Shown: piece after piece, positions 1 to 9,233 of the stretch
How positions within the stretch are numbered: position 1 is the first letter of the stretch
Layout of the letters: each line of letters begins with the position of its first letter
Source: Catenisphaera adipataccumulans
Lineage (GTDB): Bacteria; Bacillota_I; Bacilli_A; Erysipelotrichales; Erysipelotrichaceae
Length of the DNA stretch: 64,000 nucleotides
Assembly: GCF_014202755.1 (NCBI RefSeq)
Contig: NZ_JACHHK010000005.1
Location: 62,001 to 126,000 of the forward strand
Direction of reading: 5' to 3'
The notes under the pieces: model-generated
What the model was told of the DNA's origin: nothing
Database searches by the model: none
Seen by the model: the letters and a program-made list of their open reading frames with translations, nothing else
Translations under genes and position numbers: made by a program

Positions 1-13
1 CTTGTTTTTTCAT
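1..13 (-). CDS. 5' end of an unidentified gene running off the window
   Basis: On the minus strand an ATG lies at 13-11, followed by AAA AAA CAA (M-K-K-Q). A purine-rich ribosome-binding site (AGAGGA) sits five to six bases upstream of it. Only four codons are visible, so nothing can be said about the product. It would be transcribed divergently from the SdpR-like repressor operon. Confidence 0.35.
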
Positions 14-76
14 AAGGTCCTCTTTTCTGCTTCCATCATAGCATTATCCAGGAGATGAAACAAAGGCTATGATAGG

Positions 77-130
77 TTGACAGACGATCCTATTTAGAAT
101 ACTCTCTAATTAGAAAGATATCTAAATAGG
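77..130 (+). promoter_or_regulatory. Promoter and palindromic operator of the SdpR/SdpI pair
   Basis: TTGACA (77-82) and TACTCT (100-105) are spaced by 17 bp. A perfect 10-bp inverted repeat, CCTATTTAGA (89-98) and TCTAAATAGG (121-130), brackets the -10 box and start region, and a central palindrome TCTAATTAGA lies at 105-114. Three TCTA/TAGA half-site pairs over the promoter and ribosome-binding site suit an autorepressed ArsR/SdpR-type dimer. The operator role is inferred. Confidence 0.7.
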
Positions 131-137
131 AGGCGTC

Positions 138-398
138 ATGTCCTTTCAAAAAACGTTTAAAGCATTGTCGGATCCGGTGCGCCGGCAGATCCTGGATCTG
201 CTGAAGAACGGACGGATGTCCGCGGGTGAAATTGCCGGTTCTTTTCAAATGACAGGAGCAACGATCTCTTATCATTTAAAGATCTTAAAACAAGCGGATC
301 TGGTCACAGAAACACGGGAAAAGAATTTTATTTATTATGAACTGAATGCCAGCGTGCTGGAGGAAACGATTTTATGGCTGAAAGATCTGACGGCCTAG
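138..398 (+). CDS. SdpR-like ArsR-family autorepressor
   Basis: An 86-residue single-domain winged-helix protein. It opens with the ArsR/SdpR pattern (FKALSDPVRRQILDLL), and the recognition-helix region MTGATISYHLKILKQA at about residues 36-51 is typical of the SdpR branch. There are no metal-binding cysteine motifs, so metal sensing is unlikely. In Bacillus subtilis SdpR represses its own operon, sdpRI, and is sequestered by membrane SdpI when the toxin SdpC is bound. Here it is followed 10 bp downstream by an SdpI-like gene, the same arrangement. It probably binds the inverted repeat at 89-130. The start is fixed by the AGGAGG site just upstream. Confidence 0.85.
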   Translation: MSFQKTFKALSDPVRRQILDLLKNGRMSAGEIAGSFQMTGATISYHLKILKQADLVTETREKNFIYYELNASVLEETILWLKDLTA

Positions 399-408
399 GG
401 AGAACAAG

Positions 409-1065
409 ATGAATAATTGGATCAAAGAAAACAAATGTATGGTCATTTTAAGTTATGTGGTGATCCTGGTCTGCATCGGTGTCGGGTTGATTTTATGGCC
501 GCAGCTGCCGGAACAGATCCCTACGCATTTTGATGCATCCGGAACGCCGAATGGCTGGAGCGGACGCTTTATGGCAGTGATCGGTCTGCCGCTGATCCTG
601 CTGGCGGTCCAGGCGCTGATGCTGTTTGTGACCAAGAAAGATCCGAAAAGCGAAAACCAACCCGCAAAAATGAACCGGATCCTGGTCATGATCATCCCGA
701 TCTTATGTGTGATCATTCAAAGCATCATGCTCAGTTATGGGTTAGGTCATACAGTCAAGGTGAATGTATTATTGACCCGGGCGATGGGGGTCCTGTTTCT
801 GCTGATCGGCAATTATCTGCCGAAGGTCCGCAGCAACTATACAGTGGGGATCCGGCTGCCGTGGACACTGGCGGATGAAGGAAACTGGCATGCCACACAT
901 CGGGTCGGCGGATTTGCATTTGCGGCAGCCGGCATCCTGATGCTTCTGGCTTCGTTTCTGAAGCATGCAGATCGGATGAGCATTGTGATGCTTGCGGCCG
1001 TTCTGATCGCCGTTCTGGTGCCGTCCATTTATAGTTACTGGTATTCAACAAAACATCTATCTTAA
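409..1065 (+). CDS. SdpI-like immunity/signal membrane protein
   Basis: A 218-residue integral membrane protein with about six hydrophobic segments. The N-terminal half carries the DUF1648 pattern (PEQIPTHFDASGTPNGW), and the C-terminal half the SdpI signature (GNYLPKVRSNYTVGIR, then NWHATHRVGG). SdpI proteins confer immunity to the SdpC killing factor and signal by capturing SdpR at the membrane. No sdpABC-like toxin genes lie nearby, so this is an orphan immunity/sensor pair. It could protect against toxins of neighbours or sense envelope stress. It is cotranscribed with the repressor and ends in a strong terminator. Confidence 0.85.
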   Translation: MNNWIKENKCMVILSYVVILVCIGVGLILWPQLPEQIPTHFDASGTPNGWSGRFMAVIGLPLILLAVQALMLFVTKKDPKSENQPAKMNRILVMIIPILCVIIQSIMLSYGLGHTVKVNVLLTRAMGVLFLLIGNYLPKVRSNYTVGIRLPWTLADEGNWHATHRVGGFAFAAAGILMLLASFLKHADRMSIVMLAAVLIAVLVPSIYSYWYSTKHLS

Positions 1066-1075
1066 AAAGAATCAC

Positions 1076-1105
1076 TCGTGCAGTCAGCGGCTGCACGATT
1101 TTTTT
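1076..1105 (+). terminator. Rho-independent terminator of the SdpR/SdpI operon
   Basis: Stem TCGTGCAG (1076-1083) pairs with CTGCACGA (1091-1098) around a 7-base loop and is followed by seven Ts. Confidence 0.9.
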
Positions 1106-1125
1106 CCTTGATATCACTAAAATAT

Positions 1126-1167
1126 CTAGCACTTTATGCTTGACGGTGCTAATTATTATGGTATACT
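1126..1167 (+). promoter_or_regulatory. Upstream CIRCE operator and heat-shock promoter
   Basis: CTAGCACTT (1126-1134), nine bases, then CGGTGCTAA (1144-1152) match the CIRCE consensus TTAGCACTC-N9-GAGTGCTAA at 7 of 9 positions in each arm. The -35 TTGACG (1140-1145) overlaps the right arm, and the -10 TATACT is at 1162-1167 (16-bp spacer). HrcA binding here would block the promoter. Confidence 0.8.
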
Positions 1168-1168
1168 G

Positions 1169-1195
1169 TTAGCAGACATGGAATAAGAGTGCTAG
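1169..1195 (+). promoter_or_regulatory. Second CIRCE operator
   Basis: TTAGCAGAC (1169-1177), nine bases, GAGTGCTAG (1187-1195). The right arm matches the consensus at 8 of 9 and the left arm at 7 of 9. It lies between the -10 box and the ribosome-binding site (AAAGGAG, 1196-1202), in the transcribed leader. Confidence 0.8.
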
Positions 1196-1208
1196 AAAGG
1201 AGCCGAAA

Positions 1209-2249
1209 ATGGAACTAACACAGCGACAAAAAGCAATCTTCCAAGCTATTGTTGAAGAATTTATCCGTTGTGCAGAACCGATCGGCTCGAAGACGTTGAT
1301 GAAGCTCCTTGATTTCAACGTATCCAGTGCGACGATTCGCAATGAAATGGCGACGTTGGAAAAATATGGACTGATCGAAAAGACGCATACATCTAGCGGA
1401 CGGGTTCCTAGTCGAAAGGGTTATCGGTATTATGCCGAACACATGATGATATCCGAACTGGATGAGTCGACGAAAGCTGCTTTGGGCACGATCTTCAATG
1501 AACGGCATATGTCGTTGGATGAAGCAGTGCGCAAGACCAGCGAGATCTTGAGCGATTTGACCAATTTGACCTCGATCGTACTGGGGCCGGATGAATCGAC
1601 ACAGACGCTGCAGAATGTTCAGTTGATTCCGATTAGCTCACAGAGTGCCGTGGCAATTATTGTCACGAACACGGGACATATTGAAAACAAAGTTTTTCAA
1701 TTCGGAACCGATGTATCGTCAAAGGATCTGAAAACGTGCTGCGAGCTGATGAATAAAGAACTGACTGGCACACCGATCAATAAAGTCGTCGACCGAATGG
1801 AGGAAATCAAACCATTGATGTCCGCCAATTTGGTGCGTTCGGAAGTGCTGTTTGAATCATTCGTGACCGCGTTCATGCGGTTTGCGGAAGAAAAGGTCGC
1901 GGTTTCCGGCCGCAGCAACATGTTGGCACAACCCGATTTCAACAGTATTGAAAAATTGCGTCAGTTGATGAAAGTCCTTGAGGACGGCAAACTTTTCCAA
2001 GAGTGGACCGACCAAGAGGGAAATGTGGCGATCCAGATCGGCAGCCGCAACGAACTGATACAGATCGGAGACGTATCCGTGATCACCACGCGTGTTCATT
2101 ATAAACAGGAAGAGGGACAGCTGATGGTCGTCGGGCCAAATCGGATGCAGTACTCAAGAGTCATCGCCTTGATGGACTATATGTCCGATGTCCTGGAGGA
2201 CGTATTCGATGATAAAGGAGGTCAGGATGATGAGCGAAGAAACGAATAA
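1209..2249 (+). CDS. hrcA: Heat-inducible transcription repressor HrcA
   Basis: 346 residues, the usual length for HrcA. The N-terminal winged helix (about residues 1-95) contains SSATIRNEMATLE and the HrcA hallmark THTSSGRVPS. The C-terminal regulatory part follows. HrcA represses class I heat-shock operons by binding CIRCE and needs GroEL for activity. Two CIRCE elements lie directly upstream, so the operon is autoregulated. It is the first gene of hrcA-grpE-dnaK-dnaJ, the standard Firmicutes order. Its 3' end overlaps the start of grpE. Confidence 0.97.
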   Translation: MELTQRQKAIFQAIVEEFIRCAEPIGSKTLMKLLDFNVSSATIRNEMATLEKYGLIEKTHTSSGRVPSRKGYRYYAEHMMISELDESTKAALGTIFNERHMSLDEAVRKTSEILSDLTNLTSIVLGPDESTQTLQNVQLIPISSQSAVAIIVTNTGHIENKVFQFGTDVSSKDLKTCCELMNKELTGTPINKVVDRMEEIKPLMSANLVRSEVLFESFVTAFMRFAEEKVAVSGRSNMLAQPDFNSIEKLRQLMKVLEDGKLFQEWTDQEGNVAIQIGSRNELIQIGDVSVITTRVHYKQEEGQLMVVGPNRMQYSRVIALMDYMSDVLEDVFDDKGGQDDERRNE

Positions 2250-2865
2250 AACAACGGAGACGGCTGGAACAGAAAAGCCGGCAGCTGAAGAAACGGCAAA
2301 GCAGGCATCTGAACCGAAGGAACCGATGCAGGAAGATAAATCAGCAAAGAAAGAAAAGAAAAAAGACAAAAAAGAGAAAAAAGAAAAGAAAGCCAAAAAA
2401 ACAAAGGATGACAGTGCTGAAGTCATCCAGAAATTGCAGGAAGCGCTCAAACAAGCGCAGGATGATCGGGCCAGAGCCTATGCAGATGCGGAAAACATGA
2501 AAAAGCGTCTGCAGAAGGAAGCGGACAACGCAAAGAAGTACCGATTCCAGGATGCGGCGCTGAACCTGCTGCCCATTGTCGATTCCATGGGCATGGCATT
2601 GAATGTCCAGACCGACAATGAAGAAATTAAAAACTATGTGAAAGGCTTCGAGATGATCTACCGTCAGCTCCAGCAAGTTCTGGAGAATGAAGGGGTCAAG
2701 GAAATTGAAGCCGAGGGCAAAGCTTTTGACCACAATACGATGCAGGCGCTGATGCAGGAAAAGCAAGAAGGCGTTGAATCAGGTATGGTGATCGAAGTAA
2801 TGCAGAAAGGATATATGTTGAAAGATCGTATTTTACGACCGGCCTTAGTCAAGGTCAGTGAATAA
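2227..2865 (+). CDS. grpE: Nucleotide exchange factor GrpE
   Basis: About 212 residues from ATG 2227, or 211 from the adjacent ATG 2230. Either start is preferred over an upstream one because AAAGGAGG (2214-2221) sits just before them. Residues 1-65 are a charged, low-complexity Glu/Lys/Ala tail. A long coiled coil and the GrpE beta domain follow, ending in RPALVKVS. GrpE exchanges ADP for ATP on DnaK. The start lies inside the last codons of hrcA, so translation is probably coupled. The Lys-rich run near residues 40-65 is longer than in many homologues. Confidence 0.95.
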   Translation: MMSEETNKTTETAGTEKPAAEETAKQASEPKEPMQEDKSAKKEKKKDKKEKKEKKAKKTKDDSAEVIQKLQEALKQAQDDRARAYADAENMKKRLQKEADNAKKYRFQDAALNLLPIVDSMGMALNVQTDNEEIKNYVKGFEMIYRQLQQVLENEGVKEIEAEGKAFDHNTMQALMQEKQEGVESGMVIEVMQKGYMLKDRILRPALVKVSE

Positions 2866-4698
<1,833 letters not shown>

Positions 4699-4705
4699 TC
4701 ATTGT

Positions 4706-4743
4706 AAGAAGTTCCGGGCACGGAACTTCTTGTGTCTGTTTTT
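4706..4743 (+). terminator. Hairpin with U-tract between dnaK and dnaJ
   Basis: AAGAAGTTCC (4706-4715) pairs with GGAACTTCTT (4722-4731) around a 6-base loop, followed by GTGTCTGTTTTT. It is only 19 bp from dnaJ and no separate promoter is obvious. It is best read as a partial terminator or mRNA-stability element that lowers dnaJ relative to dnaK (inference). Confidence 0.7.
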
Positions 4744-4762
4744 CCAGAAAGGATGATGTCTC

Positions 4763-5875
4763 ATGGCGGACCAAAAACGAGATTATTATGAAGTGCTGGG
4801 AGTATCACGAGACGCTTCGGAAGATGAGATCAAGAAGGCTTACCGTAAGCTGGCGATGAAATATCATCCCGATGTGAACAAGGACCCCGGTGCAGAGGAT
4901 AAATTTAAAGAGATCAATGAAGCGTATGAAGTTTTAAAAGATCCGGAAAAACGGCGTCAGTATGACCAGTTCGGCCATGCCGGTGTGGACGGCCAGTTCG
5001 GTCAGGGCGGTGCCGGATTTACGGATTTCGGCGATTTGAATGATTTGTTCGGCTCCTTCTTCGGCGGCGGTTTCGGCGGCTTCGGCGGTTCTCAGCGGGC
5101 GCAGTCCAGAAGACCGCGTCAGGGAAACGACCGGATCATGCAGATGCGCATCGATTTCATGGATGCGGTCTTCGGCAAAACAGAGACCATCAGCCTGGAT
5201 GTCGATGAGCAGTGTGATCATTGTCACGGTTCCGGTGCTGAATCACCCAGCGATGTGCAGACGTGTCCGACCTGCCATGGCAGCGGTTACGTGATGAGCC
5301 AGCAGCGTACGGCATTCGGCGTGATCCAGCAGCAGACGGTTTGTCCGGACTGCCACGGTACGGGCAAAAAGATCACCCGGGCGTGCCATGTCTGCCACGG
5401 CAAAGGTTACGAGCATAAACATGTAAAACTGGATATCAAGATCCCGCAGGGAATCCAGTCCGGTCAGCAGATCCGTATTGCCGGTAAGGGCGAGCGCGGC
5501 ATCAACGGCGGACCGAATGGCGACTTATACATCGAAATTACGGTACGGCCGCATTCCGTATTCAGCCGTCAGGGCGATGATATCTACATCAAGGTGCCGA
5601 TCAGCGCCATCGATGCGACCATCGGTACATCCATTCAGGTGCCGACCGTATATGGGGATGTAGAGCTGAAAATTCCGGAAGGCACGCAGCCGAATACGAA
5701 GTTCCGTTTAAAGGGCAAAGGTGTTAAATCAAGACGCGGTCAGGGCGATGAGTACGTGGAAGTCAATGTGGAAATTCCGCGCAAGGTCAGCCGGAAGGAT
5801 CGCGAGATGTACGAAAAACTGCGCAGCAGTCAGAACGACTCGCCGTTTGAACGGTTTAAAAAAGCGTTTAAATAA
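4763..5875 (+). CDS. dnaJ: Co-chaperone DnaJ (Hsp40)
   Basis: 370 residues, full-length type I Hsp40. The J domain (about 1-70) has the HPD triad at residues 35-37. A Gly/Phe-rich linker follows (about 75-115). The zinc-binding region has four CxxCxGxG-type repeats ([32 protein letters not shown]), then the C-terminal substrate-binding domains. It stimulates DnaK ATPase and delivers substrates. It is the last gene of the hrcA operon and is followed by a strong terminator. Confidence 0.98.
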   Translation: MADQKRDYYEVLGVSRDASEDEIKKAYRKLAMKYHPDVNKDPGAEDKFKEINEAYEVLKDPEKRRQYDQFGHAGVDGQFGQGGAGFTDFGDLNDLFGSFFGGGFGGFGGSQRAQSRRPRQGNDRIMQMRIDFMDAVFGKTETISLDVDEQCDHCHGSGAESPSDVQTCPTCHGSGYVMSQQRTAFGVIQQQTVCPDCHGTGKKITRACHVCHGKGYEHKHVKLDIKIPQGIQSGQQIRIAGKGERGINGGPNGDLYIEITVRPHSVFSRQGDDIYIKVPISAIDATIGTSIQVPTVYGDVELKIPEGTQPNTKFRLKGKGVKSRRGQGDEYVEVNVEIPRKVSRKDREMYEKLRSSQNDSPFERFKKAFK

Positions 5876-5878
5876 AGC

Positions 5879-5906
5879 AAAAACCTGTGAGAGTTCACAG
5901 GTTTTT
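5879..5906 (+). terminator. Terminator of the hrcA-grpE-dnaK-dnaJ operon
   Basis: AAAAACCTGTGA (5879-5890), GAGT loop, TCACAGGTTTTT (5895-5906). A perfect 12-bp stem whose right arm ends in the T tract. Confidence 0.93.
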
Positions 5907-5930
5907 CCATGCGTTTTCGTCATTTTGTCC

Positions 5931-5965
5931 GTTTACTCATAATCGTAAACGTGTATAATTCACGT
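5931..5965 (+). promoter_or_regulatory. metA promoter with two short inverted repeats
   Basis: TTTACT (5932-5937) and TATAAT (5954-5959) are spaced by 16 bp. GTTTAC (5931-5936) and GTAAAC (5945-5950) form one inverted repeat over the -35 region. ACGTG (5949-5953) and CACGT (5961-5965) form a second that brackets the -10. Either could be an operator. No T-box or S-box riboswitch fits in this short leader. Confidence 0.55.
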
Positions 5966-5978
5966 AAGAGGTGATGAT

Positions 5979-6956
5979 ATGCCGATTAATATCCCGAATG
6001 AATTACCGGCAAAAGATATATTAGAAAGTGAAAAGATCTTCGCAATCGAGGATGCCAGTGCCGAACGGCAGCACATCCGTCCGCTGCGGATCGTGATCCT
6101 GAATCTGATGCCGAAAAAAATCGAGACAGAAACACAGATCCTGCGGCTGATCAGTAAATCTCCGCTGCAGGTCGATATCGATTTCATGAAGACAGAGTCA
6201 CATGAATCGAAGAATACAAGCAAGGATCATTTGGTCAAATTTTATACAAATTTTGCGGAATTAGCCGACAATTACTATGATGGAATGATCATCACCGGGG
6301 CACCGGTGGAATTGATGGAATTCGAAGAAGTGGACTATTGGGATGAATTATGTAAGATCATGGAATGGTCCAAGACCCATGTGATGTCGACGATGCATAT
6401 CTGCTGGGGCGCACAGGCCGGTCTGTATTATCATTACGGCATTCAGAAAGAGACGCTGCCGGAAAAATTATTTGGTATCTTTCCGCAGGAACTGGTCGAT
6501 GAATACGATTTTCTGACCAATGGCTTTGATGAAATACACTATACGCCGCATTCCCGGCACACAAAGATCGATGAAAAAGCGCTGGCGGCAGAAAAACGCT
6601 TGGTGGTCCTCAGCCGTTCGGAAAAGACCGGCAGCAATATTATCGTCACCAAGGGATATCGTCAGATATTTGTGATGGGCCATTTTGAATATGGTGTGGA
6701 TACGCTGGCACAGGAATATTTCCGTGATGTGAAGGCCGGCAAACCGATCCATATTCCTGAAAATTATTTCCCGGATGACGATCCGAAGCAGAGGCCGATC
6801 TTAAAATGGCGTTCACATGCAAATTTATTGTACCGTAACTGGCTGAACTATGTTTATCAGGTCACGCCGTTTGAGATCGAAAAAATCAAAGATATGGAAT
6901 TGTACCATGGCAATAAAGACCAACATGGCTATGCCAGGGCATTTAAAAAAGACTAG
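5979..6956 (+). CDS. metA: Homoserine O-acyltransferase MetA (probably acetyl-CoA specific)
   Basis: 325 residues with the MetA catalytic cysteine at residue 142 in MHICWGAQAGLYYHYGI. The residue that sets acyl-CoA choice in this family, position 111, is Glu (ITGAPVEL). In characterised Gram-positive enzymes Glu111 goes with acetyl-CoA and Gly111 with succinyl-CoA, so the product is predicted to be O-acetyl-L-homoserine. It feeds methionine synthesis through cystathionine or direct sulfhydrylation; a cystathionine enzyme is encoded at 21.7 kb. It is monocistronic, with an AGAGGTG ribosome-binding site and a bidirectional terminator. Confidence 0.93.
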   Translation: MPINIPNELPAKDILESEKIFAIEDASAERQHIRPLRIVILNLMPKKIETETQILRLISKSPLQVDIDFMKTESHESKNTSKDHLVKFYTNFAELADNYYDGMIITGAPVELMEFEEVDYWDELCKIMEWSKTHVMSTMHICWGAQAGLYYHYGIQKETLPEKLFGIFPQELVDEYDFLTNGFDEIHYTPHSRHTKIDEKALAAEKRLVVLSRSEKTGSNIIVTKGYRQIFVMGHFEYGVDTLAQEYFRDVKAGKPIHIPENYFPDDDPKQRPILKWRSHANLLYRNWLNYVYQVTPFEIEKIKDMELYHGNKDQHGYARAFKKD

Positions 6957-6976
6957 TTTAAAACTAGTCTTTTTTT
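6945..6976. terminator. Bidirectional terminator between metA and the thioesterase
   Basis: GACTAGTTT (6951-6959), one-base loop, AAACTAGTC (6961-6969), flanked by six As on the left and seven Ts on the right. It can stop transcription from both convergent genes. It overlaps the metA stop codon. Confidence 0.9.
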
Positions 6977-7350
6977 ACGACCGTATGCATGGTGAAGGTG
7001 GCAATGCATAAGATCTTGCCGTCTTCATCCGTTACTTCGGTTCGGTAGACACCAATGGTCCTGCCGCTTGTCATCTCGTGTGCTTCGCAAATGAGATTGC
7101 CGTGGATGCCGGGGCGCAGAAAATTGATGTCTCCGCTCATGGTGACGACAGATTTTCCGGTTGCCTGGGCACAGGCACCGGCTACAGTGTCCGCCAGAGC
7201 AAACAGTGCACCGCCGTGCACAAAGCCGTGCGCATTCAGAATTTCTGGCTGTATATCAAGTCTTCCTTTTGCATAGCCCCGGCGCACTTCCGTGACGCGG
7301 ATCACGCTTTTGTTAAGCATATCCAAACGATAATAGTCTTTTGTATCCAT
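6964..7350 (-). CDS. PaaI-like hotdog-fold thioesterase
   Basis: 128 residues, a single hotdog domain of the PaaI/YbdB (4HBT) type. The motif AHGFVHGGALFALADTVAGACA carries the typical Asn/His-Gly-Gly/Asp arrangement, and the second half has the SGDINFLRPG strand. Members hydrolyse acyl- or aryl-CoA thioesters; the substrate cannot be read from sequence. The ATG (7350-7348) has no Shine-Dalgarno site. Instead TATAAT lies exactly six bases upstream on the same strand, so the mRNA is probably leaderless. Confidence 0.88.
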   Translation of the reverse strand: MDTKDYYRLDMLNKSVIRVTEVRRGYAKGRLDIQPEILNAHGFVHGGALFALADTVAGACAQATGKSVVTMSGDINFLRPGIHGNLICEAHEMTSGRTIGVYRTEVTDEDGKILCIATFTMHTVVKKD

Positions 7351-7356
7351 AGGGGC

Positions 7357-7384
7357 ATTATATCATAAATCTGTGCAATTTCAT
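7357..7384 (-). promoter_or_regulatory. Predicted leaderless promoter of the thioesterase gene
   Basis: On the minus strand, ATGAAA (7384-7379), a 16-bp spacer, then TATAAT (7362-7357) and GCCCCT before ATG. The expected transcription start coincides with the A of the start codon. Confidence 0.6.
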
Positions 7385-7431
7385 TTTGAGATTGTGGTAT
7401 AATATTGGGCATTAAGAAAAGAGGATTTATC

Positions 7432-7980
7432 ATGAGTGAAAACCCGGTTGTGCAGATGATTTTTGTCGTTATCATTGTTTTAGTATTCGGCTATTATACA
7501 GTGCGTTCGCTTCAGCAGTATCATCAGTTTCGGATCGCGTCCAAGGAATTTCTGGCATCGCATACAGATACTGAACCATATAGAAGTTCGAAAGCTTGGT
7601 TCGTTTGGATCGCGCTCGGCTGTGCGTTAAGTTTGTTTTTTGCGATATTAGGAACGATGGATCAGTCAATGGATTTAAGTTCGACCATTTCATTCTATGC
7701 ATTGGCAGTTGCATTTGTCGGACTGTATGCCGAAGGATATACGCGACGGAATGTATGGTACACGGACGATGGTTTCTTTTTTATTGATACGTATTATCGA
7801 TTCCGATCGATTCGTGGCTTTGAGGAAAAAGGTAAATTTGCCAAAAGCATGGAAATCACTTTGACGAATCAAGAATATTTGGATCTGCCGATGGGTCTAG
7901 GTACGGATATTCGAAATCGATATGAGCAGTGGAAAGTGAATAAAAAGAAAAACAAACGTCATGGCAGCCGTAAAAAATAA
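7432..7980 (+). CDS. Membrane protein, paralogue of the next gene
   Basis: 182 residues. ATG 7432 is chosen because AGAGGATTT precedes it; an upstream TTG would lie on the -10 box. There is one N-terminal transmembrane segment, then two more near residues 55-100, and a soluble C-terminal domain of about 80 residues with a basic tail. The arrangement of helix, helix pair and C-terminal (YYRFRSIRGFE...) domain resembles small DUF5673-like membrane proteins, but I do not recognise it firmly. It shares layout and motifs with the protein at 8066-8629. Function unknown. Confidence 0.75.
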   Translation: MSENPVVQMIFVVIIVLVFGYYTVRSLQQYHQFRIASKEFLASHTDTEPYRSSKAWFVWIALGCALSLFFAILGTMDQSMDLSSTISFYALAVAFVGLYAEGYTRRNVWYTDDGFFFIDTYYRFRSIRGFEEKGKFAKSMEITLTNQEYLDLPMGLGTDIRNRYEQWKVNKKKNKRHGSRKK

Positions 7981-8065
7981 TGTGTAAATTATGTGAATTT
8001 TGCGGAAAATCAGTTCCCATTTTATAATAAATACGTTATAATACCTCGGTAGGACAGGAGTTAAT

Positions 8066-8629
8066 ATGAGTATTTTCGGAGGAATGAATAATCAAGCGAT
8101 TTTTCTTCTGGTCGCAATTATTTGTATCGGCTTTACCGGTTATACGTTTGTGAAAAGTATTCAAACATTCAGAAGATTTTTAACGCAGTCAAAGGAACTG
8201 CAAAGCAAAGAATATACAGTTGTAAATAATTCGACCGCATCGGTTTTAATTTCTATCGCGGCGGCTGTTGTGTGCGTGGTTTTAGGTTATATGACTTATG
8301 CGGGACAGATGCCGGTAGCGGCAGATCAGCTGCCGTATTATCTATTGGCATATTTAGTACTGGCAATTGTCTTTTTTGGCCAATCATTTGAAATTTATGC
8401 GCATCGCAATATTTTATTTGCGAATGACCGATTTTGGTATAATGAGAAATTTTATCGTTACCGGATGATTTCCGGTTATGAAGTGAAACGGAATCCGACC
8501 CGTGCCGTGAAGGTGAAGTTTGCGAATAATGAAGAAATCACCTTATCACGTAAAATGGCGCTGGAAGTCGAACATCGCGAGCAGGCTTGGAAGGCGGCCA
8601 AAAAAGCGCGGAAAGCAAAGAGAAAGTAG
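8066..8629 (+). CDS. Membrane protein, paralogue of the previous gene
   Basis: 187 residues with three predicted transmembrane segments placed as in the upstream neighbour. A matching C-terminal region follows (FYRYRMISGYEVKRNP against YYRFRSIRGFEEKGK). The tail is strongly basic (about 12 Lys/Arg in the last 20 residues). ACAGGAG precedes the ATG, and TATAAT lies about 25 bp upstream, so it can be transcribed on its own. It is followed nine bases later by a small coiled-coil membrane protein. Tandem duplication is clear; function is not. Confidence 0.75.
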   Translation: MSIFGGMNNQAIFLLVAIICIGFTGYTFVKSIQTFRRFLTQSKELQSKEYTVVNNSTASVLISIAAAVVCVVLGYMTYAGQMPVAADQLPYYLLAYLVLAIVFFGQSFEIYAHRNILFANDRFWYNEKFYRYRMISGYEVKRNPTRAVKVKFANNEEITLSRKMALEVEHREQAWKAAKKARKAKRK

Positions 8630-8638
8630 GAATCCACG

Positions 8639-9115
8639 ATGGCGGATGCAAGAGAACGGAACAAAGAAGTATTAAAAAAGACATCGGAAGTCAATGAAGA
8701 ACTTTCGGAACTGGAAGAAATCAAAAAAGATCAGGCAGATCTTGATCAGGCAATCTTGAATGAGCAGGAAAAAAAGAAGAAAAAAAGCGGGGAAGCAACC
8801 GCGACACGTTTGATCGTCGATGTGTTTAAGGACCATCATGCGAATAATGCCAAACGTGCCATCCCGATCGCGGCATTCAAGGATCTGAAGTTATCCAATA
8901 CCACAATTTCATATACAATGGCTAACTTGATTTCTCAGGAAGTGGTCATTCAGACAAATGATCAGCGCTATTGGTTCAATGAAGAAAAATGGAATGAATT
9001 AAGCAAAGGGGTGCTTCGCGGATACATGATGATCATCGTTGTTCCGCTGGTCGTTGCACTGATTTGTATCCTTTTGATCAGCCTTCACAACGGTACTTTC
9101 AGCATTTTCCGATAA
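8639..9115 (+). CDS. Coiled-coil, winged-helix-like protein with C-terminal membrane anchor
   Basis: 158 residues. Residues 1-60 are charged and predicted coiled coil. Residues 60-120 look like a small winged-helix or MarR-like module (KRAIPIAAFKDLKLSNTTISYTMANLISQ, then a wing-like stretch). A single transmembrane helix lies at about 128-150. It is in one operon with the paralogous membrane protein upstream (9-bp gap). It may couple a soluble binding domain to the membrane, but no function can be assigned. Confidence 0.7.
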   Translation: MADARERNKEVLKKTSEVNEELSELEEIKKDQADLDQAILNEQEKKKKKSGEATATRLIVDVFKDHHANNAKRAIPIAAFKDLKLSNTTISYTMANLISQEVVIQTNDQRYWFNEEKWNELSKGVLRGYMMIIVVPLVVALICILLISLHNGTFSIFR

Positions 9116-9161
9116 ATTGATATTTAAGTGATTCAATTGTGTGAAATATGTGTGAGACAGC

Positions 9162-9190
9162 TTGAAAACGTTTTCTTTATTCGCTATAAT
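9162..9190 (+). promoter_or_regulatory. PTS promoter with overlapping cre site
   Basis: TTGAAA (9162-9167) and TATAAT (9185-9190) are spaced by exactly 17 bp. TGAAAACGTTTTCT (9163-9176) matches the catabolite-responsive element TGWAANCGNTNWCA at 13 of 14 positions and covers the -35 box. CcpA binding here should repress the PTS operon. Confidence 0.85.
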
Positions 9191-9233
9191 GAAACTGTTC
9201 AAGTACGTATAGTACAAATACGGAGGGCATAAT

